Below are positions 1 to 53,184 of a stretch of DNA of 64,000 nucleotides, in pieces. Positions within the stretch are counted from its first letter, which is position 1; every line of letters begins with the position of its first letter. A model generated the notes under the pieces. The model was not told where the DNA came from. It saw nothing but the letters and a program-made list of their open reading frames with translations, and did not search any database. A program made the position numbers and the translations under genes. Source of the DNA: Lineus longissimus (lineage: Eukaryota > Nemertea > Pilidiophora > Heteronemertea > Lineidae); assembly GCF_910592395.1 (NCBI RefSeq), contig NC_088315.1, forward strand, positions 4,096,501 through 4,160,500. The letters are read 5' to 3'.

Positions 1-191
1 CATTTCTGTTTTGAGTAATATGGTTTATTTCATGCTTTGTTTGCTGTTGTATCTGGTGCTAGCAGATGGCACAGTAACTTTCATTGAGTGATGCGGATAT
101 TGTTCCTGCCTGCGTATCCTCACCAATATCAATCTGGTTTCAAAGATTTATGAAGAATCACCGCAACTCATAAACTAAACTCATATTCCAG

Positions 192-40032
<39,841 letters not shown>

Positions 40033-40785
40033 TCAAGAAAGGTCTCTGATTCGGGACACCAATTTGAGACAAGACGTGTATTAAAAAAGCACCTTTTACA
40101 ATTTAAATTCATGTTTATAAAGTCTTGACTATAGTTTATTTTTGTGAAACTTTAAATCGAAACTCGAGGCGAACAAGATGTTGACTTTTATTAGACCTGT
40201 GTTATCAGTTTTAATTAGATTTTTGTAACCGTCCATTCCAATACTGTGCCTATGGGACGTGGATTGAATTTTGTACACACCCATGACCAGTTGGTCTAAG
40301 CTTGCAGTATATAAAGTTTAGATAACTTAAAATGCAGAGAGAACATTTAGCTATTTTCATATTGGTGCTTCTAAAATATACTAAAAGTGTAGCTTTTGTG
40401 CCTATATTTTTATAATCGGTGCTTGCAGAAATGATATATAATCCCGGTAATGTATATTTTGAACCAACAATTTTGTACATTATGTAAATATTTTACCAAT
40501 TATTCAATAGATTATGCTATACAAATCGTTTGCCAGTCAGCCACCTTCAAGAGAAATTGATTTGAGAGTGTCCATGTGAATTCTTTCGAAATCTCTAAGC
40601 TGTAACTCTTGAATGGCTAATTTTTCAAGTAAAATGATTGTTGCTACCTCATTGCTAAAGTTAAAGAATAAAATGGTGCATGGCCTAAAACTGTGATGAA
40701 AATAATATATGAAATCAGTTTTTACCACTGCCTTCAGACAGTCTTGTTCATAAGTTTGAATAAAGATAAATCATTATTATAATTA
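40033..40785 (+). terminator. Probable 3' UTR and polyadenylation region of the giant gene
   Basis: The stretch after the TGA is AT-rich without coding character. AATAAA hexamers occur at 40667-40672 and 40759-40764, the second followed by a TG/T-rich stretch from about 40787. This places the most likely cleavage site near 40775-40790 and gives a 3' UTR of about 750 nt. The end is predicted from signals only. Confidence 0.6.
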
Positions 40786-43700
40786 TCTTGTGTAGTTTTA
40801 TTATCTCCCCACTTTCGAACAAAATTATAAATGTTTGAACTAAACTGAAAACTTGCTGGAACTTGGTAGAAAGTTGCATGAATAAGCTAAGCTAGTCCAT
40901 TGTTACTCTTATGCCATGATAATCATATACGTTGCCTGTGAAAAGGGCTTTTCAGAATGACCGCAACTTATTTCCGCAAACCACCATTTATCGATACTGT
41001 GTACAATAAAGGCCTCCCTGTGCTACTGTCCTGAACCTAATCAGAGAGAAATGTTAAAGAAAACCCCTAAATGAAAAACATATTTCCACAACCGCATGGG
41101 TTGCTCAGAGAACTTGCTTCACTTCCAACCAAAAAAGCGTGACACCAAAAGCTGGTCTGCCATGTATCTGAAGGCCTATTACAAAGACCCATATCGAGCC
41201 TCTGAGACGTTACTTCACACTCTATCGAAAAAAGCGATTTTCAGATATTACCTTACCGGAATAAAGGCATAAAATGGAAATATCGGGAGAGTAGTCCACG
41301 CTTGTCAATGGCGTCCGAAATTTTTCCAGACTCAAAGTGAGGCCAAGAGCAAGAGTCTACCAAATCGCCAAGCAAGGGCCTAGGAAAGCGGGATATTCGA
41401 ATATAACGCACGCGACACACTAATTTTGGCTAAACTTTAGAATCCCCGATCGGAAATGACGTAGTTTGATCGCATTCAACTATAAATCCATTGAACAGTG
41501 GTGCTTGGTTAGTCAACCGATGACCTTTTTTTGGGGTGTGATCGGGGATTGTAAACTCGTTCCCTGATTTTGGCAGCACTAATGGGGTGGCCTAGCTACT
41601 GGAGGGCAATTGAGACTGCTGCTGCCCTTCAACTCATTTGCAACCAGAGACCAAGAGAAGCCTTCTGTCAACCGATGGCTTATTGATAGTATCCTGATCG
41701 ACATCGGTCAAAGCAATACATTGACCGAAATGATGAACGAACACATGGATATAAAGAAAATGTTTTTGTTGTCTTTGATCTATAATTGACAAAAAATGAT
41801 GAGATCTGTTCGTCTACATCTAGACACTACAGTACATGTACATGTGGACCATACATAGAAGTCAGCTAAGCTGGAAAGTGGTGGGGGACACCTTAGAGAC
41901 CAAATTGAGGAGAGAGAACGAACCAATATATTGCAATAAGATACACCGAAAAGCATTGCGAGTGGTTCCTCAACTTTTATGACATATCTATCAAGGCAGA
42001 CAGCCAATGTTGTTATCAATACTAGCTGTGTTTGCTCTTGGTAATACTAGTTTGAGGTGGCCGGCAATGCTCTGTGCTAAATGAAACTGCCAAATAAGCG
42101 GAAAGGCACAATTTTCCAAAGAATTTCAATTTTAAATCTGTGCAGTACTTTTTATATTACAAGATGAAACGTAATAGTCAAGTCAGTTTTAGAGTTGAAT
42201 AAATTGTTCTTGTTAAAAGTAGTTCACTAGTATGTGCATTATCTTTTATTGAAATGACTTTCATATGAGCATGGACAGGCTTATGCCATGCATACTATAC
42301 AATTGTTTCAAATTGATGATATGTTTTCGGCCAATGCTCCAACACATTACAAACTATGACACTTGTTTTGTTCCCTCCCAACAATTCAGTTTAGCACATT
42401 TCATAACCCAAGCGGCAGAAACTTTTCAAAAATATTGAATATCATGGTAAAATATGTTCCACTTCTGAGAGTGATTACCGATGCAAACGACCATAGCATG
42501 TAAGAAGGGGGAGTTTGAATAGTAACCACCTAAATAACCAGGCTCATCCCTCTCTCCATCATTAAGCTGTATTGAGGCTTTCCCTTGGGGTACTTGTCAA
42601 AATGTATTAACGTGACCATTTTAGGTTGTAATTGATACTACAGGGTGTTACAAAATAGTCACGTGGTGTCATCTTACCATGCTTACACTGTCTAGAAATA
42701 TATCCAAAGTTTAAAGATCTAACGTTAGATTCTGATGCGGTTGACGAAAGTTTAAAATACAGCAGCCTATTGACAGAGTGTGACATCTATTTTTACACAG
42801 TGTAGCCAAGAGTGGAAACAACATCTTCCTCTACAGCACACAGGTCCAGCCATGGAACCCGAGGCATTCTCGTACCAATGGTACAACCCAAAGCAGTTAC
42901 AGAGACAGACTGAAAACGTCTGCAGCACACCACATTGTCTGGTTACTTCAATTTCTCTCGTTTGCAAGAACCTGAAGCAGCCTAAGCTGAGAATTTCACG
43001 AAAACACTTGTCATGGATTAAATGCAGCAGTTCACATTTAGGTGGCGCCACCAGTCAGCCATAATCTGCGCCGCTTTTTCATCGATCACCTTCCAAACAC
43101 ATCGTAACCGTAAAAGTAAACAGAAACCTCCGCATCAAAAAGCAATGCTACTCGGGAGAAAAAACAAAACATTAAAACAATTAAAAGTCGAGAGAGCTCA
43201 ATCATCTTGCAACATAAATTTCGCCTTCGTCACCCCTGGGCTCCTAAAATACCAATTTTTGTCGTAATTTGGGAGTGATCTAAAACAGTTGCATCTAAAC
43301 TGTAGCACTATCTTAAATCCAAATATGTGTGTATTTTTAAGGTCCCTTGTATGAGGGGTAATCTGGGTGACTTGAATAAGAGCTCAGATGATAGCAGTAT
43401 TTCATGGAAGACGACAGAGTCAAAATAACCACTCGCCAAATAAATGCGATACCCGGATTTGTAACAGAAATTTTTAAAGAAAAATAAAAGAAACGTCAGA
43501 TGTGTTTGATTAAAATGTGGCAAGAAGAATCAAAGTATTAAGTAATGTGTATTAATCATACCTAATTAACATGATTAAGTGGGTTTGAATAGCTTATTCG
43601 TGGTGAAGTAGAGAGAGTTCCAACAGAACATCATTTTGACTTATCTTTTGCTGGAAATTTGTCCAGAGACTCAAAACAGCTCAATTCGATTCAAAATCAC

Positions 43701-44030
43701 CAACCTGGATTCAAAATGGTGTTCAGTTGAACCACAACTAAAACTAGTGATTGTGAAGTAAGCATAACCAAGACTTTCAAACCAGCCAATCAAGCAAGAG
43801 ACACCAAGACCAAAATCTTCAAATCCTTGGAAGACGAAAGTGAAGACGCAGTTATCGTAGAACAATCACTGAACAGAAAATGTGACGTTTTCCTCCTTTT
43901 TTATCTTTTTCTCCTAAGATAAGTATAATTTTTAGTTAACATGTATGATCTGTCCCTGGACACAACTCAAGATGTCATAATCTTCTGCCGAGTGCTGACA
44001 CAGCAATATTTCGTGAAAAGTTTGTTTATC

Positions 44031-44108
44031 GTCAAAACTAACCGACATGACCATTTGTTGGAAAGCTCTTGACCAGCACTGTCTAATGATAGCATTTGTT
44101 TCATGACT
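44031..44108 (+). repeat. Dispersed repeat of about 80 bp, copy 2
   Basis: The same element as at 36112, with an identical core and a CCAGCACT segment shared in spirit with GAGCACTT of copy 3. No target-site duplication could be confirmed by eye. Confidence 0.7.
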
Positions 44109-44530
44109 CAAGCAGTGCTTGCAGCTGATACCAATTATCGTCCAATAAATCTAACATTGGCTCACAGATTCTTTCCCCAGGGACAAATCTACATGTCAAA
44201 GCCATATTCGAAATGGACAGACATATGAAAATAGTTAACGCCAAAGTATTTTGCCTTGATAATACTAGAGTAAAGATTTCACCAGAAAATGTGTCTGTTT
44301 TCATAAACCGACTGGCCGGCAGGTAGTGCATTTTGCAAAAGCATGCAAATGAAGGAGAAGTATTTACAAAACACCATCAACAAGTTCATCAACTGTGTAA
44401 GGTTCCTTTCAATTCAAGCTGGAAACGCTCAGTGTGAATTGATGTACAATGATTTCACGACATATACAGTGGTGTGTCTTTAAAATGAGTTGGAATAAAC
44501 ATTCCAAAATGGTCCCAAAAAGTTAGAATT

Positions 44531-44608
44531 GTCACAACCTTTTGACATGACCATTCATTAGAAAGCACTTGATGAGCACTTTCTTGTGGTATCATTTGTA
44601 TCATGGTC
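44531..44608 (+). repeat. Dispersed repeat of about 80 bp, copy 3
   Basis: The most diverged copy: ACATGACCATTCATTAGAAA in place of the core, followed by ATCATTTGTATCATGG, which matches copy 2 (AGCATTTGTTTCATGA). It lies 500 bp from copy 2 in the same orientation. Confidence 0.65.
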
Positions 44609-45394
44609 AAATTAATTCTCAGGTGGTTCTCTCCACGCTTCCAAAACCTCTTTTACACTTACTGACAGAGTGTGACAGAGTGTTAGCCATACATTGCCCG
44701 AACATCAACACTTCAGCTGACCCAACCTAAATTGAAATGAACACTAGTTTTGGAAGCATCAAGGGTCTAATTAAGCCATAGACTCCTCTATCGGCTGAAA
44801 AATATGTCACTCTTTTATGCTGCACAGCAGTTTCTTAGGTTTGATACACAGAACTATATGTATTTACAAGACAAGGTGACGACTCGGTTAGACAACAGAA
44901 AATACTTCATCATACATGGGCAGAAGGAATCTTTGAAAATACTATCAGTTTTAGACGTTTGGCGGATCAGTTTCACCTTAGTTACATGTACAAGGGTACC
45001 CATGTTCGTTTTAAATTACTTTACCAAACTAGATTGGGCAGATTCTTCGATTCCAACTTCAAGACTTTCAAAAGTACCTACAGCCCAAAAATGGTAAAGA
45101 GATATCCTACAGATTGGAAGAAGGCAAAACGGAAGATGCATGAATATTCCCACATTGGATCTCAAGACTTGTAGAATTAGCCAAAATACAGTTCTTTCCC
45201 CAACTCTCCAACTCATGGCACACATCGAATTCAAATTCAAATTATTCTTTTGTTTCAAAGTGTGGAACACTCACGCATCTAGCACAAACCAAGACCTATG
45301 CACAAGATTCAACACACAGTATATATATAGTATAATTATGGCATGGGTAACTTGATGGCGAAGATGTATGAGAGATGACATATGCAAAGTGGGT

Positions 45395-45605
45395 CAGGCT
45401 GACCTTGGAATGACCTTGACACTCAAGTTTGACCTTGTACATCAAGTTTCAAGGTTACTGGTCTGATTCTAAATTTCATAGCACACAGTAAACCCCATCT
45501 GGTTGAAATCTACCTCACCTTGGAAGGTGACCTTGCCTCTACCTGAAGGTCATTCAAAATTTGACCTTGGACAATTGTCAATTCAAGGTCAACCTTGGTC
45601 AGCCA
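45395..45605. repeat. Cluster of TGACCTTG / CAAGGTCA elements
   Basis: Six to eight TGACCTTG or AAGGTCA motifs occur in about 210 bp (for example at 45400, 45411, 45430, 45535, 45562 and 45584). The motif equals the extended monomer site of SF-1/FTZ-F1 and ERR nuclear receptors. It is also a common diverged simple-repeat theme in invertebrate genomes, and I cannot separate these two explanations. Confidence 0.6.
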
Positions 45606-47673
45606 TAACCCACAGGTTACTTTGAGCAACTCTTAAAATACAATGACACCTCTCATCTAAAAACGGAATCAACCGACAAAAACGAGGTAAACATTAAGAT
45701 CATTTCCAAGAAATGTCATGACAAGTACGCTGTTGGTTAATACAGCTAATTAAGAGAAAGATGGCTTCGAGTAATGCCTATTGGTTGTTTGTGGATGATT
45801 TTGGGTAACGTTTTTGGTAATTTGAACCACCTTATCATAAATTTATATGAATCAACATTTAACAATTCCTGGAGATTTTTGATTTTCAAAATTGTGACAA
45901 AATTATTGAAAAGAGAATGATGCTCTTATGCAGGTCAAACATATCGCCCGAAACCATCACAAAACAGCCATTTCATCCAAGTTGACACAATACAAAACTA
46001 CCTCAAAATATATATTCAGAGTCTATAAGTTTAACTTTTATGCAGTTTCATTCACCTTAGGTTATAAATGATCATGATATTGTAACAAAAAAACCTACAT
46101 GTACTGCTGAATATTAATGGATGACTTCTCTAAACAGGTCTAAACATAACAGAACAGTCTAGATATGTACAAAAATGCCTACGAAAAATCATGTAAATCG
46201 GGAACAGAAAATACAGTCTGAAAAATGCATACAAAACTATCGGTTTCTTATGTTGTGGAGATTAAACACCTTTTGAAGCAAAAATAACTAAAACGACAAA
46301 CAAAAGGTTTTGATGAGGCGGACCAACAAAAGATGGCAGCACAGGGCGATAAATACATACGGCAGTCGATATATACACACATCGCTGTGTAAGACTTGGA
46401 ATGAACATTAAACAGGGTATATTATATACAAAACGAAGATTTATATGCGGTTTACATATAAGTCTTTGATAGTCATGGTAGTGTCTTTGAAATGGCTCGA
46501 TACGAATTCTTTTGGTCCTATATCTCAATGCACATATCATCAATAAGGAGTCACAAAATGGCTATAAATTTACCATGTCACTGAATAAGTGATTCAGACA
46601 CAAAGTTAGCGACCGACTTGGCCAATAAGTCATTCTGCATCAACAGAATTTGTGAAAACTAAAATCAGGGGCGATTTGTAAATGTTGTCTTCATGTGTCA
46701 TTATGGCAGAATATTATACAGGGCAGTGACAAAATTTGTTTTGATTGCAGTTTCTTCGATTGTCTTTAAGTCAGGTACAACCTACATCAGAAATTACCTA
46801 ATTTTAACCAGTTCTATTAAATGCATTTCAAGTGCTCAAAATGAGATTAATCTAAATATGAGTTGGGGTAGGTAAGGGGTTCTAAAATAACCCAGCGCAT
46901 TCATGAAATCATGAATACTGGTATTACAGCATCATATTTGGGAGTTTTGAAATGATTACACAATTAAGTATGAAGTTGTTATATTTCAACATGACTTACA
47001 TATTATGGCAACGTATATTTGAATGCGAGAGTTATGGCAACGTAGTTTGATCAGTTTATATTCATATTCACTTCACGAAACAACACACTGGATTTCTCTT
47101 CAGTTAACAAGAAAAAAACTGTAGAAACAATTCACTGGTATTAAAACAATCAAATCTTGTTACAACATCCCTTCAGAATCTTTAAAGTGAACTCTGACAG
47201 CTTTAACTGCTTTAGGTTGATATGATGATAATATTAGTCATTATAGTGAACGGTTAAACAGCATTCATAGTCATCACTCGGGACTGATGACGTCCAACTA
47301 CATGTAGTATGACCAATTGCATACTGTCTTTATTTATAATCAACACTTCTTCAGATGTTGCAACAAAGATTTGACCGTATTGCAATTGTAATTTGACAAA
47401 ACGTCTCTCAATCTTAAATTGTTATAAAAATAATTCTAGCAGATGGAACACAAAGTAACTTTTACGTTGTTTACATGGTTCACAAAACTGTTTACACGCA
47501 CTGGGGACAAACTGTACCGGCTTTCTCATATACGGTGATATAGTTTGACAATTGATATGAAATTCAGAAAAATAATTACGGACATAACATATGTTTAAGA
47601 TAAGATATGCACACTCCTTATTGTTTTAGATAATAAATCTCATTTTGGAAAATATCTGCTAAATACTTTTGGA

Positions 47674-48078
47674 CAAAGGTCAAGGTCAGCTCCTACTGAC
47701 GAATGGAATTCACCGGTTTAATCTCAGATCATCGTGATATTTTAAGATTAAGATCGCCATTTTTTTTCACAAGTTATATGCTGGACAAAATTCACTGCGA
47801 TATATGTACGTCACGTCACAATAGTACACAAGTCCACGCTACCACAACAGAGATTAGAAGGCTAAGATACGACCTTCAAAATACAAAGGTTAAGGTCATT
47901 GAACGACCTTGGCTCATAAGGTCAAGGTCATTACCCTAAATATTGTCCATGAGTTAATACGCAAATGCAAAATCTAAGATATAGCATACACAGTATTAGG
48001 TTATTGCAAGCGGAAGGTCATCATTGGTCACGTGACAGGGGAAGAACAAGGTCAAAGGTCAAGGGTCAAGGTCACACT
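47674..48078. repeat. Second cluster of AGGTCA-type elements, dense at 48047-48075
   Basis: AAGGTCA-like motifs recur near 47677, 47683, 47890, 47922, 47928 and 48014. Four more lie head to tail between 48047 and 48075 with spacers of one or two bases. An opposite-strand GACCTT occurs near 47871 and 47905. The tight direct repeats resemble DR-type nuclear-receptor elements. A degraded satellite is equally possible. Confidence 0.6.
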
Positions 48079-49189
48079 CATGTACTCCTACACTATTCCT
48101 AACCAACAACACAAATCTCAACAAGTATTCTAAACTACATCAACAGGCAAGATAAGAGCAGGTCGCCAAGCATATTTTGAACAAGTGTTGCATCAAGTCA
48201 GGAAACATCTGAATTCAGATACACAAGTCAAACTCATTGACAAAGACAAATTCCGGTGTTTCCCTTACTGATACGAAACACCCCTTCAATAGGTCCCGTG
48301 ACCACCACACCCTTAGCTTAACAGGAGATGAAGCGCACCTATTTCATACTGGGCCGCAGGGAGTATTCTGAATACGGCTATATATATGTATTCTCTGACA
48401 TTAAGGAAATAAAGGAGTAATAAAATAAACAAATATTCCCATGGATTGAATCATTATCATACATGCCAAGAACAATAATATATTACACCGAATATGGCAT
48501 TTTCATATATCATTAAAAAGTTACATAAGTCTATGAAGCGGCGACATCTATCATGAAATGGGGGAGTTATGTTTTGTTTTCTGTGTACCGTTAAATCATC
48601 ACATTCTGTCTGTCTGTCAATTACCACAACTCTAAGAAACTCTCTGCTGCAAGTCTGGCCTGAACGGACAAATACGGTTTGCATCAGGTACAAATTGTGT
48701 ACCTTTAGCTGCCATCATATAAGCTCTATTTTGTTGCTAGCCAAGGACGGCTAAAGCTGACTGCAAAGCATGAAACTATGCTCAGAATTCTTATTTTATT
48801 AGAAAGTAGACACTTTTTATTGAACAGGGAATTTACATTTTCCCCAATTTGACACAAAGTCATGTGACACTGTTTAAGTTGATGAAAAGTCCGTCGCATG
48901 ATTGTCACATGACATGTTGTCTGCTCAGGATTAGAACTCATCTGTTCATGTTTGACAAATGTATGTTGTAAAAGTGCTAATGCTGCCTGGATTGATTGTC
49001 TTAGCTTTTTACAAGTATATCATACAAACAGACCAAATAGATAAATTCCAATTGAAGAGCTCAACTTACTTTTGAATATGATTAGATTTGGCTAAAGGAC
49101 AGAGGTTCCTCTTAAGAGCTTTTATTGATGACTACAAAGTAGATCTCAAAGACATCCTTCAGCAACCATGCTACTGCATAGTCACAATT

Positions 49190-49420
49190 CAACGACTATT
49201 TGTTTAATAACAAAGTGACTTTCTAAATCACTGATTAGTCATTACTGATCATTCAAGGAGGTCCACTCACATAAGACTATTTGAATAGTCACATATTGTG
49301 ACTAGTCAAGTTCTTAAAATGTGACTATTTGATAAGTCACATATTGACTATAAAACTGATTACAAAGTGACTATCTCTAGATACGAAGTGACTATTTGTT
49401 TACCCTGTGATACTTTTGCG
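49190..49420. repeat. Degenerate GTGACTAT repeat patch with inverted copies
   Basis: The motif GTGACTAT or GACTATTTG and its complement ATAGTCAC recur about ten times in 230 bp. They include adjacent inverted copies around GACTATTTGAATAGTCAC and the related GTGACTATTTGATAAGTCAC. The patch can form small hairpins. The family is unknown. Confidence 0.65.
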
Positions 49421-52130
49421 CTTTTCAACTGCATTTACAGCTAGTGTCTATTCAGGATCCTAAAATGAAAGTCGAAGAGTTGTGGCACATGACAGATTGC
49501 AAATGGACCGCCAATCTTAATTAAATGCTGCCTTTCATTAATAGAAAGATAGTGCTGGTCGTACAAACATACAGCGTGCAAAATATTGCATGTAAATAGT
49601 ACTTAGAACATGCATACAAAAATAGACATTTCACACTAATGGTTATGGTTATTGTAGAAAGTGCTTAGAGCACTAGGCGGTTTCTGCCCGTCTTAAATGA
49701 AATATAATGCCACCTTCTGGCTCCAAATGATACTAACAGAGTAAAACCCAAATCAGATTTTGTCTTGTCTAGTTGGTAAAATGTTGAACACTTTATTGTT
49801 TTGTACAGAATTTTCCCAAAAATTAATACTTTAGAAATAGAAAGGACCAAAATTTGAAAGATTCACCCCTTCATCAAGGAGTTAGGAGTAATATTTTTTG
49901 AAAGGGTGTATATTCTGTTGGAGTAAATTAGGTCATAATATTTTGATGGTTAAAATTTGCTAGAACTGATTTCGATATAAAATGAAAATATGATATGAGC
50001 TGCGTTTGACGCAGTACAAACAGTGCATTATGGGTAGAAACCGCCTGACAAACTTAGCAGACAAAGCAGCCACTGGATACAGGAGTCGTGTAGCGCAAAA
50101 CATGGAGATAGCTCCCATAATATTCAGAATATTTCAATGCCAAAAGAAAGTGGAATCGACTACAAAATATTTTGCACGAACACTACTGCTCAGTTTTCTC
50201 AATCTAGTGCGATGTTCGCAAGCTATCAATGTACTTCTTACATCGGTTCAGGATCATTTCGCTAGAGGGGATATGACATTTGGTGATTAGTCTAAAAATT
50301 ATGGGTTGGGGCGATGACACATCCAGCCACGATTAGTCAATAGGAATCCAATTTGACAATATGAAATGACAGATTTTTCAGTGCTCATTTCCGTCATTGT
50401 CTGGAAGGCAGGCACTGACGCCATGCACCATCCCATTATAGTTCGGCCATACTTATATTCTCATTATCCCTTAGCGAGACATTCACGAACCTACCAAGTC
50501 ATTCATTTCGAACGCCACGAAACAGACTTGGCAAAAAATAAGAAAACCAAACCACAGGCACTTTGGTGCAATTCACCAACTGCTAAGAATAGTAAACGGG
50601 TCTGCATAACTGATATGTTCAATCGTCATAATATGAATATGATTGCATTCAAGATCACCCTGTACCCTGTGCGCGACTGCTGCGATTCTCCTTTTGTCCA
50701 CACGAGGGCTCTCAGAGCAATTACGATTTTCTCCCTTCGGTGTAGTACAGAAGAAGCTCCTATTATTGACAGAATGTGATGATTTAGATCTGGAAATTTT
50801 CACCAGGGGTCACAGACACTAACACATGAAACTGAACGGCGTACAGACCTCCGTTTGATTAATTGACAATATGTCCATTATTTAGCAAAAGACTAATTTA
50901 AATTTCGCAAAAGTTTCATATTAGTCGTTTATGGGTTAATGAGTAAGAGTACAAACCAAGAGAAATCTGACCAAGTTTACTGATTGCAAGCGTACAAAAT
51001 TCATGAAGGCATGCCCTTTAATTAAACAGATATGGTATGAATACTAGGATATGGTCGAGACTTTAAATCATTCAAAGACCACATGATATGTTAAAGCAAT
51101 TCTGAATTCCACATGCACCCGTACGAGTTCATGTTTCCTAAGGTTCCACATTTTCTCTGCACCCATAAGCCCATGTGTTTATAGGTTGCCATAGCAACCA
51201 TTAAAATCTTGGAAGCACCCTTATACTAATGTTGTCATGATTCTGCTATTCCTATATACATGAATGACGACAAAAAAGATCTCGCAAAACACTCTCTCTG
51301 ACGAAAACGTTCTTAGGAGGAGATTTAACAGTGGTCCCACACGATTGTGCATCTGAATCAAGACTCGCTAAATATCTGTACAGACAGACTAAATCTTTAA
51401 CTACGCATTATATGACAAAGTCTTATAATAAACATCGATCGTCTTAATAGCTTTAATCTAAAAAAGATCTTGGAAAAATATATATAAGTTTGTTATTCCG
51501 GTTCAAGCCACATAAGCAAACAAAAAAACTGGTCCATATATTGTCGATTCTTCTCCAAATAGCTTCGAAGGCGTCTCAAGACCATGTCAATTTCTCACAA
51601 CGATACAATTCTAAGCAAAATAAAACAATCTGTATGCGAGTGAAAATATAATCCTATGCCTTAAGTATTATTATAAAATCTTCATATGTCGACATTCACA
51701 ACTAATTAAGTCGAAGCTAACCGGAGCTTACGCCAACTGTGGCGGAGAAGGTCACATGACCATATTATATGCAAATCAGCCCTATTCATAAAATGTACTT
51801 CCAGAACGTAAAATAAGCACAGATCTACACTTCGATACATCGACAAACGTACACCTATGATATTATTCTTTATAAAACAATTACACAACTAATCAACACC
51901 AAGACAATATCACAACCATACTAGAATATGAAGTAGAAAAGCGCTATGCAGCACTAGCGCCACCTTTTGATTTCTTTGAGATTTAACATGGACCAAACGT
52001 AATGAGAATCAGCTTTACTTCCTAGAAGTACTACAAGTTAAAAGACGAGTTCCATCCTAACCAACTTTATGCAAACACGTGTACATTTCAGACAAAAATG
52101 TACACCAATTTTCACCAACTTGAGTTTAGA

Positions 52131-52190
52131 CGACCTTGACTTACAGTGTACATGACCTCTTCAGGTCAAAGCCACAAGGTCAAGGTCAAC
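52131..52190. repeat. Third cluster of AGGTCA-type elements
   Basis: Within 60 bp there are TGACCT-type motifs on one strand (CGACCTTGACT, ATGACCT) and AGGTCA motifs on the other (CAGGTCAAAG, CAAGGTCAAGGTCAAC). It lies about 2.1 kb downstream of the zinc-finger gene's stop codon in that gene's orientation, so it could be in its 3' UTR or flank. Confidence 0.55.
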
Positions 52191-52957
52191 ATACCATGTA
52201 CATTAAAGGGTCAGCTCATAGCCGAATTTCACGAACCAAACTCGACATAAACATTATACATGCATCATGCATTACAACATCTTAGGTCCATCGTGTTTCC
52301 AGTTCTAAATATAATCATTGATTACATGATAATACCATTTCGGTGACAGCCTATTTCACTGGCTTCTCATCGAAATATTTCAATACACAAATTACAAAAT
52401 TGACGCATTTTCACAAACTTTGAAGAGTCCATTAATTGTCAATGCCCGAATGATTAAACTTTGTATCCATTTTGCACAACACAGTTCAATAATACGACCT
52501 CCAATAATACAATTTCACCGATGCCCTTTTGTTGCATCATGGGTGATCTATGGAGGAGAAACGAAAGTTTCATGAAAGTGACACTCCTGAAGGGTTGACA
52601 TGGTGTGACCCCGTTCAGAAGCCGACTATAATTTTTTCCGAAATTCTTTCCCAATTTGATAGATTTAAGCTTTTCAATATCTCCTCCCAGATCCACCCCA
52701 GTTGGTGTCATAGACACTTTTACTGTGGACAACTCACATTGACATTTGCCAAAACACGAGAACTGAAGCACAACTCGCACAAGACCAACAAGTTCATTCA
52801 TCGGTCACAACAACAGGTTGCAGCACACGTCAAGACGGGACCAAGCTGATCTCAGTAGTGGATAAGATTCTCAAAGCCGATTGCTGATTTCTGTGTCTGT
52901 GTCAAAATTCTCGATTAATTACCAATTAGGGAGTGCTTTTGTGATCTACATAACATG

Positions 52958-53184
52958 TATTCTAGAATATACAGACTAGAATTTGGTGCTAGAATAGAAC
53001 TTGGATGTATCACGCTGTTGAGGCACCTTGTATTCTACTCTATTCAAGAATACCTATTCAGTTGTATTGTATTCTAGCACAGAATAGAATTTTGGTCTAG
53101 AATAGAACTGGGATAGAGCTGACCAGACACCAATTCCTTTCTATTCTAGAATAGTAGATAGATTTGATTCTAGAATAGAACTGA
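52958..53184. repeat. Degenerate TTCTAGAATAGAA repeat patch
   Basis: CTAGAATAGAA or the palindrome TTCTAGAA occurs at about 52959, 52990, 53070, 53090, 53142 and 53166, with intermediate CTATTC stretches on the other strand. The spacing is irregular, so this is a diverged short repeat instead of a clean satellite. Confidence 0.6.

Noticed and set aside
41441-41550. 11-bp inverted repeat (AATCCCCGATC and complement) as a MITE
   Set aside because: The arms are short, with no target-site duplication seen and no internal structure; chance cannot be excluded.
42767-43064. Overlapping open frames on both strands
   Set aside because: Both are about 94 codons and mirror each other, with no recognisable protein features.
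50366-50779. 137-codon open frame in the gene-poor interval
   Set aside because: No domain, low-complexity or conserved features, and no supporting splice or promoter signals; the length is expected by chance over 13 kb.
52958-53184. Heat-shock element cluster
   Set aside because: GAA and TTC blocks do not alternate with two-base spacing over three units.
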